Source: Heterodera schachtii
Lineage: Eukaryota; Nematoda; Chromadorea; Rhabditida; Heteroderidae
Reading direction: 5' to 3'
DNA: 64,000 nt
Assembly: GCA_023374025.1 (NCBI GenBank)
Contig: SIJG01000032.1
Span: forward strand, 744,276 to 808,275
Shown: piece by piece, positions 10,901 to 23,258 of the stretch
How the letters are laid out: each line of letters begins with the position of its first letter
Position numbering within the stretch: position 1 is the stretch's first letter
Translations under genes and position numbers: made by a program
The notes under the pieces: model-generated
What the model was told of the DNA's origin: nothing
Database searches by the model: none
What the model saw: the letters and a program-made list of their open reading frames with translations, nothing else

Positions 10901-13900
10901 AAGCGCCACCTGTTGGACAAACAGCGGACTGGATTGGCCACATATATCCGAGCATGGACTCATCTGTTGGTCAAAATCGTCGGACAAATAGCCCTGAGGC
11001 GATCCTGAAGAGCATTCATTAGGCATAATCAACAAGTAAGTAGGGGAAATTTGAATACCAATTACAATTTTTAAGATTTGTGCTTATCAATAATTTGTTT
11101 TGTGAGATTAGCACAAATAAAATAAAAATAACATTTCTGCAAAATAAATTTCTCAAATTTCGATTTTGTCCTTAAAGATCTTCAAAACGAGTCAATCATT
11201 TTGTGATTAAATCTATGATTCACTGGAGACGCATGACGGCACCACTTTAAAAATAGCCGAAAATCTTTTTGTGGACAATGTTTGTTTTGATAAATTCCCT
11301 TTTTACGTACTTAAGAATTTGAAAATAAATATGGTATATGCAGATCGGTGAAAAAAAATGTGCGAATTGAAACAAAAAAAATTTAATAAAATATGCAAAA
11401 TGTGCCTGCATTTTGATAACTGCTCGTGGCCGCTGACATTGGCCCACCATTCCGTTGCTGAACAAACGATGGGACATTTTGCTGCTGTTGTTGCGTCATT
11501 GTTTGTCCACATAAAAACGGAAAATTTAGTTTGGCATTTTTAGAGGTAGGTTGGATGAGGTGAGGATTCAACAAATTTATCACCAATACCTAAAAACGCG
11601 GCAAGTTTTTTAACAAAAATCATAAATTAATGAATATTTAAAAGAAATTTGAGAACCGATTTTAACTAATAAGGTTTTGCAGTTTTTGAATCGAATATAA
11701 AAAGTTTTGAAAAATATTATTTCCGAATTTTTTTTTAAAGCCTCGGTTTTTTTGGTAAGAAATTACCCCAACAATTTTCTGCCGTGTCCATCATTTGTTC
11801 CTCGTCACCATTCGACGCTGCTGTTGCAATTTGTGCCGGCCCATAGCCACTGTCATATGCCGATGAGGATGAACAGGGTGGTCCAACGTCGTCATTTTCG
11901 AGCTAAAATTAGAAAAGAAATGGACGGGCACTGGCAAACTGGGGGCAAGCCCCGTTTTGGGGTATAAATCCTTTTATAATTGACTGATTATCATTCAATA
12001 GTCCGATGTGTGGGGTTTCTATTAGTTCAAAAATCTCAAAAAATTTCATCAAACTTTCAATAAAATTATGACGAAAAAATTCAAAAAAAAAAAAACCTTT
12101 TTCTGTGCATTTTGGTACTCCCCAGTCCTCCCTTTTGACCCCCCCCCAAAAAAAAAACAGGAACATTGCCTTTTTTGATAAATTTTGGAGCAAAAGCAAT
12201 GAACAAATCAATGCAAATTTTCAAAAAAAAAAAAAAAAATTTTGCCCGCCAGGATACCTTCAAAATTTCCTTGTTATTTGAGGTGTCGATTTCAAAGTCA
12301 TTGAGCGTTATGTTCGGCACCTGAGTTTTTAATTAAAAATCCAATTGAAGAATATATTTATGGAAAAAAGGGTATTACATATCCTGAGTCGTCAAGCCCT
12401 TTCGCATTGTGAACTGCGTCTTGCATGCCGCTTAAGTCGTCCCCATTTTCGGCTGCCATATTTCGCTTGACGACAATCTTGGGATGAATGCCTAAAATTT
12501 TTAAGGATAGTTGAATTTTCACACGAAAATGGAAACAAATTTTAGTGTTTTCAAGGTTGGGGGGGGGGGGGTCAAATGGGCCCCGCCAACTGGGCCCCAA
12601 GTGCAGTTTTAGACCAATCTAACACAATTGTCATGGCCCTTGAGGCCAAGTTGGGCCTGTCCTTTGTTTGTTTCACAGTTTGGTAACACCCCTAACATGG
12701 TGGGGCTTCAACTGTGTCCCATGCAAGTTTAAGAAAAGCTCAAGTTATTTCTGTTGATCAAAATTATATATGTTTGCCATCATCCGAAAGTATTTATTTA
12801 CATATCGGCGAATCTTGTACTTTTGGATAAGCTAATAGAGCTCGTTAATTATATCGAATGACGCCAAATTCATAAGATTTTGTTTCGATGATGGGCTCTG
12901 GTTTCTTAAATTTGGCCGGGACGCAGTTAGACCGTCCGTTTTTGTGCTTAACGACGAATTTAAGCAAAAATTACGAGGCTTTTGGATGATCTGGTAATGG
13001 TAAGGGTTCACACAGATGTCGACCATTTTCTGGGCTTTGTTGAAGGGATGCAAACATTGGGCAACCGGACGAAGTTGGTGATGAGTTAGCAAATCTAGTA
13101 ATTTTATGAAGAAAAGCAACTTTTAGACATTTTAGCAAATTTGCCGGGAAGATTATTTATCATTTTTTTTACCAACACCTCTCCATTATTTTTAATTTTA
13201 GCATTTTTTGAGTGGGAAAAGTGAATGATTTAGTAGATACACCCTCTCATCAATGCAGCCCATCTGTTTTTTTAAATTTTTTTATTTATTCCGAAAAATT
13301 TGAAAGTGTAAGGGGTTAAAAAATTGATTTAATAAAAATTTGTTCAAACAATTATTACCAGGAAATCTGCAAATTTTACAGCAAATGAAATGCGGAAATG
13401 ACTTCATCTGCCCACCATAGGGTGTTTGCTGCTTCTCTGGACTTAAAAAAAACAAGAAATTTTAGCAATTAAAAGCATTAGCCAAAAGGTTTTGGCAGAA
13501 ATGCAATGAATTTTATAAAAAAAATGCAAACAATTAAGACGAATTCCTTCAGCTAGTGCACTTACCATGTCAAAGGGGTTAATTTAAGCAAACAGGAAAA
13601 GTTTTGAATTTGCGCAGTTTTTGAATTTTTGTAGGTGTCTGTGCCCCCATTCAATTTTTTATAAATACGTAAATTCAAAAATTACATTTTGTACACCACA
13701 CATTTGACGTATTTGCCCTCAGCAATGATTGCTTTTTTTAATTCGTCCAGGCATTTTTGTTTTCGTAGTTTTTTCAGCAAACTTTTCAACTCTCTCTTCA
13801 GCGATGCGTGCTCAGAATCTGCCTGGAAATGAAAAAAAAATGATTTTGGTGTTTACAATTAGTCAAAATGGAAAGAAAACTAATTTAATACAGAATTTCA

Positions 13901-14501
13901 CACGTAAAAGTGTTTGAAAGAAATATCACGAGTATTTTTTTTTTGGGGGGGGGGGGGGGCTAATAATGGTATTACATGTAGAATTAGACTTTTGAAAAAG
14001 CCTGTCCATACCGGATTTCATAATTCTAAAATATTAGCAGGAAACCCTTTCCAGATTTTTTGTGCATAACCAGGGCTTGGTTTCCTGGACAAAATCTAGG
14101 TCCAGGAAAAATCCAGGCATGAATGAATCCATGTCCAAGTCGTGCAATAACATTCATTTGCTGTTTTTCGAGCAATGCCCCAAATTAGGCACTTTATTTC
14201 ATATTTTTTAAACCCATTAACCTTCGATTCGCCTCCATTTTCACTGGCCGGACTGTCGGCAATTTCGCAGTGCTCACCATGAGATAACATCAGCTGCATC
14301 AAATTCTTAAAAAATGGAAATTGTAGTGCAGCATATGGAATTTTGGGCAAATTGGAGGACCCTGAAAACCCATAGGTGGGATTTGCAAAATTTTGTCATA
14401 AATGAAAACTTAGGGGGTTTCGGGGTCGCTGATCAAGAATCTGACTTCAGTTTTGGCAAATTTACCTTAATTTCTGTAGGAGTGCCACCGATGCTGCGCA
14501 T
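7950..14501 (-). CDS. R-SMAD (Smad2/3-like, DAF-8/DAF-14 type) with MH1, linker and MH2
   Basis: Receptor-regulated SMAD, a DNA-binding transcription factor of TGF-beta signalling, roughly 590 residues. Resolved exons: 14466-14501 (start MRSIGG), 14222-14305, 13695-13822, 13369-13441, 12975-13094, 12379-12491, 12258-12320, 11767-11902; linker exons roughly 11.4-11.6, 10.9-11.0, 10.75-10.79 and 10.56-10.68 kb; then 10051-10198, 9761-9798, 9648-9710, 9545-9581, 9357-9419, 9085-9119, 8944-9037, 8538-8595, 8063-8126, 7950-8002. MH1 shows [28 protein letters not shown] and ICVNPYHYQ, keeping the Cys/Cys/Cys/His zinc ligands. The linker has SPQGYLSDD, like Smad2/3. MH2 shows [53 protein letters not shown] and [11 protein letters not shown]. 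The C-terminus is CTSYS, matching the SSxS receptor-phosphorylation motif. The intron after exon 8538-8595 has a GC donor (CAG/GCAAGT). The MH1 DNA-binding hairpin is diverged. Some linker joins are uncertain. Confidence 0.9.
8640..9365. repeat. Two G/C-homopolymer repeat fragments in R-SMAD introns
   Basis: One fragment at about 8646-8730 has a C-run followed by TTCCACGGGTCAGTTCCGTT. The other, at about 9285-9345, has a G-run followed by GGTGGAAACGATACGGGAGA. They look like opposite-orientation fragments of one dispersed family. Related sequence occurs near 29325-29385 (GGGAAACGATAAGGAAGGGA) and near 52945-53015 on the other strand. Homopolymer lengths are probably unreliable. Confidence 0.45.
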
Positions 14502-17500
14502 AATTTTATTTAAAGTAATTATGTAGTTCTAAACGGAGTTAAAGATTCTAACAATTGTTTGAAATTGACATGCAAGTAATATTTAAGTTTCGCATACAAT
14601 TTAAAAATAACTTTAAAGTTAGATACGCTGAACAAAATCAGGTCGGCACCGCCTAATCCATCCTTTCCCCCAGAAATTTTTGAAAAAAGCGCGCCGCAAA
14701 AAAAAGAAATGGTATGAAAAAAAAGGTCGTCGCTCGTCTTTTTGTGGAACTACAAGTCAAAATTTAAAAAATTAACTAAAACCAAAATTATTTTGGAGGC
14801 ATAAATGCCAAGTTTGAGATAAGATTTTGTCAATTTGACCACTTTCAATTTTATTTTCAAAAAAAAAAATTGGAAATATGATTATTTCTTTTTTAGGAAA
14901 TGCCAATTTCCGACATTTTAGAGACCGGCGGGAGCGGAAGTAAATTTTTGAAAAAAATACGCCCCAAAAAATTGTTAAAACCGATAATGGGAGGCGAATA
15001 TAAAATTTGATATTTTTTGACCGAATAAATTTGTAAAAATAATGAATTGAAGCAATTTAAAAAAATATATATTTTTTTGTACTGTAATTTTCTCAACATT
15101 TAAGAATTTTGGAGTTTCTCACGCGCAAATTGGAATGAATTTCAGATAAACGGCCGAAGTCATATGTTTTAAGAAAAAAATTGTAGATTTATGCATGTTA
15201 GGCTTATGATTAGCATAAGTTTATTCCCAACTTGTTCGCAAACACAAAAAAGAAAAAATTGTTAATTGAATTTTAATAATTAAGTCTTTAACCCAGACCG
15301 ATATCAAATTTTAGATTATTCATGCTCATACATAATCTGGATAGGAACGGGCGAAACTTCGAGTTGTTCGAAAATTTTGCGTTTTGAGATCAACCACCTA
15401 AAATTGAAACTTTGAAAAATAATGCATAAATAGATAATATCTTCAAAATCAAAGATTTTTCATTTTTGATAAAATTAAAATTAAAAGCAAAAAAAAAAAA
15501 AAAATTTGACATACACCAAATTATTTTTTCCAATCAATCTCATCCACCCCCGTTTTTTCCTTTGCAACATTGGGGGGGGGGGGGTGAGTAGGACTTGATT
15601 GTGGAGGGAGATGAAAAATTTTTTTGTTTTTGAGAAGTGGGAGAGAAGAAACAAATAATGTGGGGGTGGGGGGATGGTTGGGTGGAGGAGGCTTTTTTTC
15701 GGTGGAATTCTGTTGCTGAATGATGATGACGAGTGATGTGACCAATTCTCGACCCATCCCACTTCCCCTAAAACAGCAGCAGCAGAGGCGAGTGTGAGTG
15801 AGTGGAGGGGGGGGGGAGGGATGAGGGAGGGGATGATGGAGGGGAAGCGGGGGACAGAGGGTGGGGCGAGAGGGGACAAAACAACACAAAAAAGCGTTCG
15901 TTCATCAGCAGCACAGCATCCTAACTACCACCCACCATTCCATTATCATTTTCGGGGGTTGTTGTTGGTACAAACACACACACACTCAGCTTTTGCCCTG
16001 CCAGCAGCACGCACGTAGGCGCGATGACGATGATAGTGGTGATGATGGGGGGGGGGGGGAGGAAGGAGATGGGGATATGCCCATTAGTGTATGGAAGCGA
16101 ACTGCTGCAGTTGTTGCCAACCGATGATGGACAATTATTGGGTGGGAGAGGGAGAGCGGACAAGCAGTGTGGCACGCACGCATGGCAGCAAAAATATATC
16201 GGCATTAGCAACAAGAGGGCAGAAAGCAGGAGAGCATCGCAGAAAAGACAACATAGACCAGTGGGTAAAAGCGGCAGATTGGCAGAGCAAAGAAGATGCG
16301 CAGCGCATCCATCCCCAACTCCTTCCCATTGTGGTTGTGCAGCAACGACAAATGAATGAATTGCATGTGTAAATGATAAACAAAATCTTTCTCATTCTCA
16401 CCACTACACCTATGTGTGTGCCCATACCACCAACCCGTCACTCGCTCCCAAAGTGTACGTGACGAACGTCATTTGTACGAGGTACACCCCCCCCCCCCCG
16501 CCCCCGCTCGCGGCGCTAACGCTCGCCCGAGTTGTTGTGTTAATTGGACCCTTGTTGGTGTGGTGAAATCGACGCCTGTGTTGCTCGCTCTCCTCCCTCA
16601 TTTTGCCGCACGTCCGCCCCGCTGCTGGCCACCGCTGCGTTTCGTCGTCATAAAAGCGTGTGTATATTTAGAATATACGGGTATAATTCTATGTATGCCC
16701 AGCAGCAGAAGCAAATCAATATGGGAACGAGTGATGATATGCAGCTGAGACAGGCACACATCGCCGTACGCGCCATCGCCACAGCGCTCATCCACAATTA
16801 CTAAGTAGTAACTGCTCACAACTATCAAATAGATCAGTGCTCCTACATAAATAATTAAGCATTTTTGAGTTTGGGGACTATGATCATTGATCAATATTTC
16901 GGACATTTCGCCTACTGATGCGCGATTTTAGTATCCGTGCTCCACCCCTGGTTTGTAGGCTAAATATCAAGATTTTGGGTCTGTAGGCGAAACGCCTAGT
17001 AATCGAGATATCCTGTAGGCGAAATATCCTTACACGTAAAAAGCACAAAAATGAGTGTTTTTAGATTTTATGCACTAATGGTGGAGAAAAAGTTGCTTTT
17101 ATAAAATCTCATATTAGTCACACCAAGAATTTGATCCGATTTCATTAGCGAGTTCAAAGAAAAATAAGAAGTATTAATAGAGCCAAAAAGAATGCTTCTA
17201 ATTTTGGATGCAATTAGTTAATGGCTAATGTGTTAATAAATGACAATGAAAAAGCAGCGGTTGGTAAACAAAATGGAAGAAATGGTCTGATGCTTTATAC
17301 ATTTTTATGGAATAGGGGCATGAAAATTGGACAACGCTGGAAATTTGACACCAGCAGAGTGGGAAATTCGACAGTGAAATATTGGACACCAAATTTTTTA
17401 AAAACATACTTAGGGGTTGTAGGTTAAAAATCAATTTCAGTTCCAAATACAGATTTTTGTTCACACTCGGCCATGCTACCAATTGAATAACTAAAAAATT

Positions 17501-18086
17501 TTCCATTCGGCGTAAACATTTTATCCAAATTAGTTCTAAAAATTAGGATTAAAAGCCATAATCCCCCGGTTAATCAGTCAATTTTGAGGAATTCATAAAA
17601 ATTATTCGCTTTGTATTCATAGAAAGACTGTTGTTGATATTTGATCTTATCATTCTTTTATGCAGCCATCTCCTTCATTTTATCCCTTATATGATGCCGC
17701 CCATGTCTACCGCTTCGACCTCCAAAAATTTCCTTGCCAACGGCACCATTTTAAGTCCGTTTGGCCTTTTGTCCAAAAAGCCATTCGGCGATGGGATTTG
17801 CTCGGAAGCGGCAATTGTCCGTTTTGTAGCAAAGTCAGGCCCATGCTTTAATCAAATGAAAAATTAGTTTGAGTTGGAATAATTAAAATTTTTACGCCCG
17901 AGAAATTTGCGCCTATGTTTAAAATTGGTTAAAATGTAAATTTTTTCAATTCTAATTAGCATAAAAAGGGCATAAATGCCTAAGATGCAAATGTCTGAAC
18001 ATGAATAAAAAAACACGTTAATTTGTTAGGGATTAAACCTCAAGATAGCGAGTTCCGAAAATTTTGTTTTACCAAGTTCTCTAGCA
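14502..18086. other. Intergenic with GC-skewed low-complexity block
   Basis: This stretch separates the R-SMAD start from the isomerase stop. From 15470 to about 16830 there are poly-G/poly-C runs, GAT/GGT repeats and CA repeats that leave many frames open on both strands. The translations are Pro-, Ser-, His- or Gly-rich without domain similarity. This could be the R-SMAD promoter and 5' UTR. A remnant of the CCGG-rich repeat family (GAGACCGGCGGGAG) lies near 14921, and a short motif related to the MITE core lies near 14642. No tRNA or conserved exon was identified. Confidence 0.45.
16898..17030. repeat. Small inverted repeat around TTTCGCCTAC / GTAGGCGAAA
   Basis: GGACATTTCGCCTAC near 16901 is mirrored by GTAGGCGAAATATCC near 17014, with another GTAGGCGAAA copy near 16981 and a degenerate GTAGGCTAAATATC between. 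The result is a compact element of about 130 bp with inverted ends. No clear target duplication was seen, so its class is unknown. Confidence 0.4.
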
Positions 18087-20639
18087 TCAAAGTTTTTCTT
18101 TCATTCTTTTTATTTCAATCTGATCCACCTCAAAGCTATACGTGCGATATCCGTGCACCGAACTTTTTGCAGATAAAAATCTCAATGTGCTCATTGGTGG
18201 GATGAAAAAAATATCTCCACGTCGCACCCGAAATTGTTCACCCATTGTAACCCCATTTTTGTTCATCTCTATGCAGATTGCCTCTACTGCTTCGACGATG
18301 ATAAATGTTGATGGACTGAAAATAACTCAGAAAATTAAAGGCTTTTTAAGGTTTCCATAAAAATATTTTGAATACACACCTACATATATTTTTAAATATG
18401 CAAATACTGAATATAGAAATATAATAAATTGAAGTGAAAAATATATAACTTTTAAATTATTGAGATCTCATATATTAATTTAAAGATAAATAAATATTAT
18501 AATTTTTTTAATAAAAAATTTTCACCGACGCCAAATTATTTACCATTCCAGTGCCGGCAGGTCCAACGGAAAAAATTCATTTGTGCCTTCTATCCGCAAA
18601 CATTGGAGCATAAAGTCCTCACAATTCGGGATGAATTCCAGAATGTGCCGATGATTTTTTAGTCGTCTTGGCAAAACATCTGCAAAAATTGTTAAACAGC
18701 TTATTTATTTTTTGCATTTCATATATAGGTATTTATGAAATGCGCATACAGTATGATGATGGTGCAGGCCATTCTGTAGTTGAGAATTTTCAACAGATTA
18801 TCCTTGTCCACAAATTTTGTTGTCAGTCCGGCACGAATTGTATTGTTGGAGCATGACACACATTCGACACATTCTGACAATTAATTTAATAATTTAACAA
18901 TTTAAATAAATTGTTGTCTTAAAAATCACCTCCGCTTAGGTATGAATGCAATTCCTGTGCTCCATAAAAAACGCATTCGCCTGGTTGAAGGATGATGTGG
19001 TTGAGGATTAGAGGCGATATGCACGCAATGTCATAGGGAAACCGCTAAATTTGAAAGCAAAAATAAAATGTAAAAATAATTGAATTTGGACAAATTAGGG
19101 GGGGTCAGCATCAGCAGTCTGAATGTACTAGGTAGGCATGACTTACTCCCTAAGGTCTTAGAAATTCAATAATCCTTAATTTTCGTCCTTATTTCAGCCC
19201 ATCGCCCTTGTTTCCACTTTTCTTCGATAAATGTAATTTAAGCTTGAAAATCCATGTAAAAAGCGAGCAAAAATTTCAAAATTCTTCTCCGGTTGCGCCA
19301 GTTGATCTTTTTTTCCAATGTGGTGTCCTTATTTTGGAAAATTTTGTTGTGACTTCAATTTTTAGTTCTGCTAATCCTGTTATGGTCACTTGAAAGAGTG
19401 TTCACAGGGTTAAAAATGGTAAACCTTATAAAGGTTCAGCAAAACGTTGACAGTTTCCTGCGTCAGACAGCCATGAACTTAAAAAGCCATATTTTTTTAA
19501 TTTTATATAATTAAGGATAATTTCATTTTTGACAAATTTGGTGTAACAATATAAAAGCAATTTTTTCGGTAAAATATGTTTAGGTAATACCTCCATTTTT
19601 AATTCGGTTTATCAAGCAGTCTATAATATCCCGAACGAACATTTTATCTTGTTTCATCATGCAGGAAAAACTAAAATTAAATAAAAACAAATTAATATTT
19701 ATATATTTTTTAATAACCAAACCATCTTTTTAGCAACTGTGAAAGATCTGGAAAGCCTGTGTTCTCCGATTCATTTGCTGCGATGAAAAGCGCACAATTT
19801 TCTTTGCCCATAGCAAGACAAAGTTCAGGAAATGCTTAATAAATATTATTTAAAATAATTCGTTTAATTTAAAAAAATTTTTAATTAAATTTTAAATTTT
19901 CTCATGTAAATATATTATAAAGCCGGGCAAGTTTTATCCAAATCTTCTATCTAACTTTTTACCTTTAATATTGAATGCAATTTCGTCGGATGGCCGAAAA
20001 CCACAAAGAAGCTCAAATCTTGTCAATGCATAAGCCAGTTCCTAGAAATTGTTTTTCTTTTTGTCATTTAATTTATCAACATTTTTAATAGTACCGGTTT
20101 GTGATTAGGATCTGGATAATTAATTGGGTCTTTTTTGTTCAAGAGTTTTGCTTGTTCCTTAAATAATTTATTAATTATTAAATTCATTTATTAAAATTCT
20201 TTTTACTTTTGTAGGATGAACTTGAAGTGAAAGGTTGTGGCTTATTGACATGATTTTCATAATATATGGTAAATGCCGGCTATTTAAAGAAATTTTAATT
20301 GAAATTATAAATAAAATTAAATTAAGGCTTATTTTGCGTTTTACAGTTTTCCATACTTTGTTTTTGAGCCTTCTTCAACCATATATTCACTAAGCGTAAC
20401 ATTTTTTGCACATAGTTTTGCTGGACCATCTGGATGCGTGCCGACCCATAGCTAAAAATAAAAAAAATTATTAAAAAATTTTTTTGCGTAAACAAAAACA
20501 ATACTTCGGCATATGGTATGTTGTCAATTTTGGCATTTTTGTTACCAGCCGCGAATAAAAGTGCAACTTCCGAATCTTTGCCATGCTTTCCCCATGTGTA
20601 ATTTTTCACTTTGCAGTCAAGTCGTTCAATTTTTCTCAT
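18087..20639 (-). CDS. MPI: Mannose-6-phosphate isomerase (type I, zinc-dependent)
   Basis: Interconverts fructose-6-phosphate and mannose-6-phosphate in the cytosol, supplying GDP-mannose for glycosylation. The ATG at 20639 starts MRKIERLDCKVKNYTWGKHG, matching the family N-terminus. Exons then run LWVGTHPDGPAKLC; LPYIMKIMSISHNLSLQVHP; INYPDPNHKPELAYAL; FELLCGFRPSDEIAF; FPYDIACISPLILNHIIL with ELHSYLSGECVECVSC; and TIRAGLTTKFVDKDNLL. A cupin-like C-terminal exon (EQFRVRRGDIFFIPPMSTL) ends FEVDQIEIKRMKEKL before TGA at 18087-18089. The expected metal ligands are visible: Gln and His of LQVHP, Glu of HKPE and His of ELHSYL. The substrate-binding Arg of IRAGL is also present. All introns I checked use GT/AG. 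Neighbours are unrelated and about 2.6-3.6 kb away, so it is probably a monocistronic gene. Confidence 0.93.
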
Positions 20640-23258
20640 TGTTTGAAAAATGTAAAAAAAAATAATTTTTTGCTTTCTAAAAAATTAAATGATTTTATTC
20701 GAAATAAATTGACAAGAAAACCAAGTTTGGCATGGTAATCTTTTGATTAATTACATGGCATTATACCCAATAGAAATTAAAAAATAAAACAGATTAAATG
20801 GGGGGGGGGAGAAGGTTCTATTCGTCAGTAAACAATAAAATTAAGTTACAACATAATTAATTATAATTAATAAATATTCTGTCATTCGTTCAAAATTTTA
20901 TTCCCGAGCACAAATTCACATTTATTACACTAAAGAAGCGAATTAAATTTTATTTGCAGTTTCAAATTGGGTCATGTTCCGCTCGTGATTAAATGGGGGA
21001 TTCAACTTGCACATTATTCCGAAAATTGCACCGACCATTCAATGGAGGGAGAGCAATGTCCGCTCAAATCGGCTAGATTCAGAATAGGAAATTAATGAGC
21101 GATAATTATACTTGAATTTTTATCAAACATTTAAATCTTACTAATATTATCTATTATTCGCTTACTCTGAAGGTCTTTGTAATTTTTGAAAATTTTTTTA
21201 ACGAATTTCTGTTTAAACAATTCAAAATTTTGTTTTTTAATCAAATAATAAATTGAGCACCAAAATCGTGGTCAAAAAAACTTGAAAAAAGTAAGAATAA
21301 AAGCGATATTGATCACATTTTAATTAACAAATTTTTCTCGCGCACGCCGCCGCAACTTTTTGTTCAAATCAGCACCGAGTAGCAAGCGCATTTAAAAGGC
21401 AGCAAGGAGCAGCAGAAAGTTACATGAGAATGGGTTGGGTCTAGGTTTTATTGGGTGTAATTACCTAATCAAGGTCATCCCAAACCAATCAGTCTCCACT
21501 CGCACACCAACAACAGGCTGCAAAAATACGAAAGTTTATTTGAGTCGGTGAAGTGTGGCGGGGTATTGGTGGTGCGCAAAGTTGGCCTCCAATCTCCCGA
21601 ATTTTCAATTTTACATACTCCCCCCTCCCCGTGGGCCGGACCACCGTTTTTGGGTTTAACGAGGCGTGGCGGCGGCGAGTTTAGGCGCGCAAGACATTGG
21701 GGAACAGTAATATCCGACATCGGGGAGGGCCGGCACAAAACCCTTTAGCGGCGAAGGGTTAGGAGAGGGGTGATCGTGGATTATCGGAGTTTTAGTGATC
21801 AACAAGTGGCAGTGATTTGCGCGCACACACACACACACACACACATTCTTTTGACAAATTGAATTTGCGTCATTGTGTTGCTAGCGGCAACTGATTGCCG
21901 ACGGCAACGAAGACGACGACGACATCCGGCGCACGATGCGCAAAATGAAAAATTATTTTATTTTTGACTGTGTACTGATTGACTGAACCTCGCGATAGTG
22001 TTTGGCGAATTTAAGTGTTTTAAAGCGTGAATTTAAAAGAAATCAATTAAGAAAAATTCAAACGGAGTGTTAAGAAAAGAATATATATATAATGTATTGC
22101 AATGAGTATTTGTGAAAAATGAAAACATTCTTAAATTAAGGGTAAACTCCGATACCTTATAAAAATAAAAAATATGAAAAACTTCGAAAATTTTAAATTT
22201 ATTTTTTTAAGTTTCGGCATATGCTAAACTTTTAAATTGAGTCAAAAAGTAAAATTTCATATTTTTTAAATGGAGCCAAAAATTTAGCGATTGAATCGCA
22301 TGTTAAAATAACATGAATAAATAAAAAAATAATAATGTCAAATCTTGAATGAAAAATAGAGCTGGTAATAAATTATACCAAAAATTAATGCTACATATAA
22401 ATTATAATAGAGGGACAAAAAATTGGATTTTTAAATAGAAATAACAAAATTACAGGCAAAACAAAATATTGGTGATGAGTAAAGACTCCTTGAAATTGAT
22501 TCACTCTCTCCCGTCTCAATTTTGGTTTATTATTTTTATGTCAATTAATAAATAAATGAAGGTTGGCGAACTGAGTGGGTCTTAAAGTTTTTGGTATTTT
22601 ATTTTACACCAAAACCTGTTAATTTAACAGGTCAACCCACAACAAAACCTTATGGGAAGGACAAATATGATTTTAGAAATAAAATTAATTAAAAATGATT
22701 CAATTCTACAAAAAAAAATAAAACACAATTGCATTAAGTAAAATTAAGGTGGATAAAAACTGATAAATTTCAACAAATAATTAATATACATAAATAATTG
22801 AGTATGCTAAAAATTGTTAATTAAGAAATAATATGAAAGGTATTGAAACAAGAAATGTTGACAAACATTCTTTCAATAGAGTCCACAACTTTGCAAATTT
22901 GTTTGGATAATCAAATCAATAACCGAATCAAGGATTAATTGAACCTAAAAGATGTTTGTTGAAACATTTAAATTTTAATTTCTTTCATTTTTAATTAGGA
23001 TGCTCCACGATCCCGAGCTTAATAGCATTATGTCAAAAGAATATTTTTTTAACTCAAGTTCAACAAATCTGGCCCCAATGTCGTTTTGGGCAAATTGCAA
23101 CTAATACAATGGTCAACTTATGCATTTTCAAAAACCAAAAATTTTCTCAAAAACTCAAAATGTCTTTTTTGCCAAAATAAAATGATTTTTGTGTTAATTT
23201 TTCAAATGTCGAGGAGCAACCCTATTTTAATTGGCTTTTTAAAGATAAAATTTTTCAC
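20640..23258. other. Intergenic between isomerase and G-alpha
   Basis: AT-rich apart from a moderately GC-rich block at about 21340-21960, which contains a CA dinucleotide run (21825-21845) and open frames on both strands with no recognisable product. It may be the isomerase promoter. The missing terminal exon of the G-alpha gene should lie at the right end of this stretch. A candidate near 22821-22900 (minus strand, reads VVDSIERMFVNIS, stop at 22821-22823) is only weakly similar. Confidence 0.4.

Noticed and set aside
15481..16906. Many overlapping open frames of 60-130 codons on both strands
   Set aside because: The region is simple-sequence rich (poly-G, GAT, CA, GGT). Frames overlap in all phases with Pro/Ser/His-rich translations, so no single gene is supported.
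17687..17867. Open stretches on both strands near the isomerase 3' end
   Set aside because: The isomerase already ends at 18087. Neither strand's translation matches a known family and no exon partners were found.
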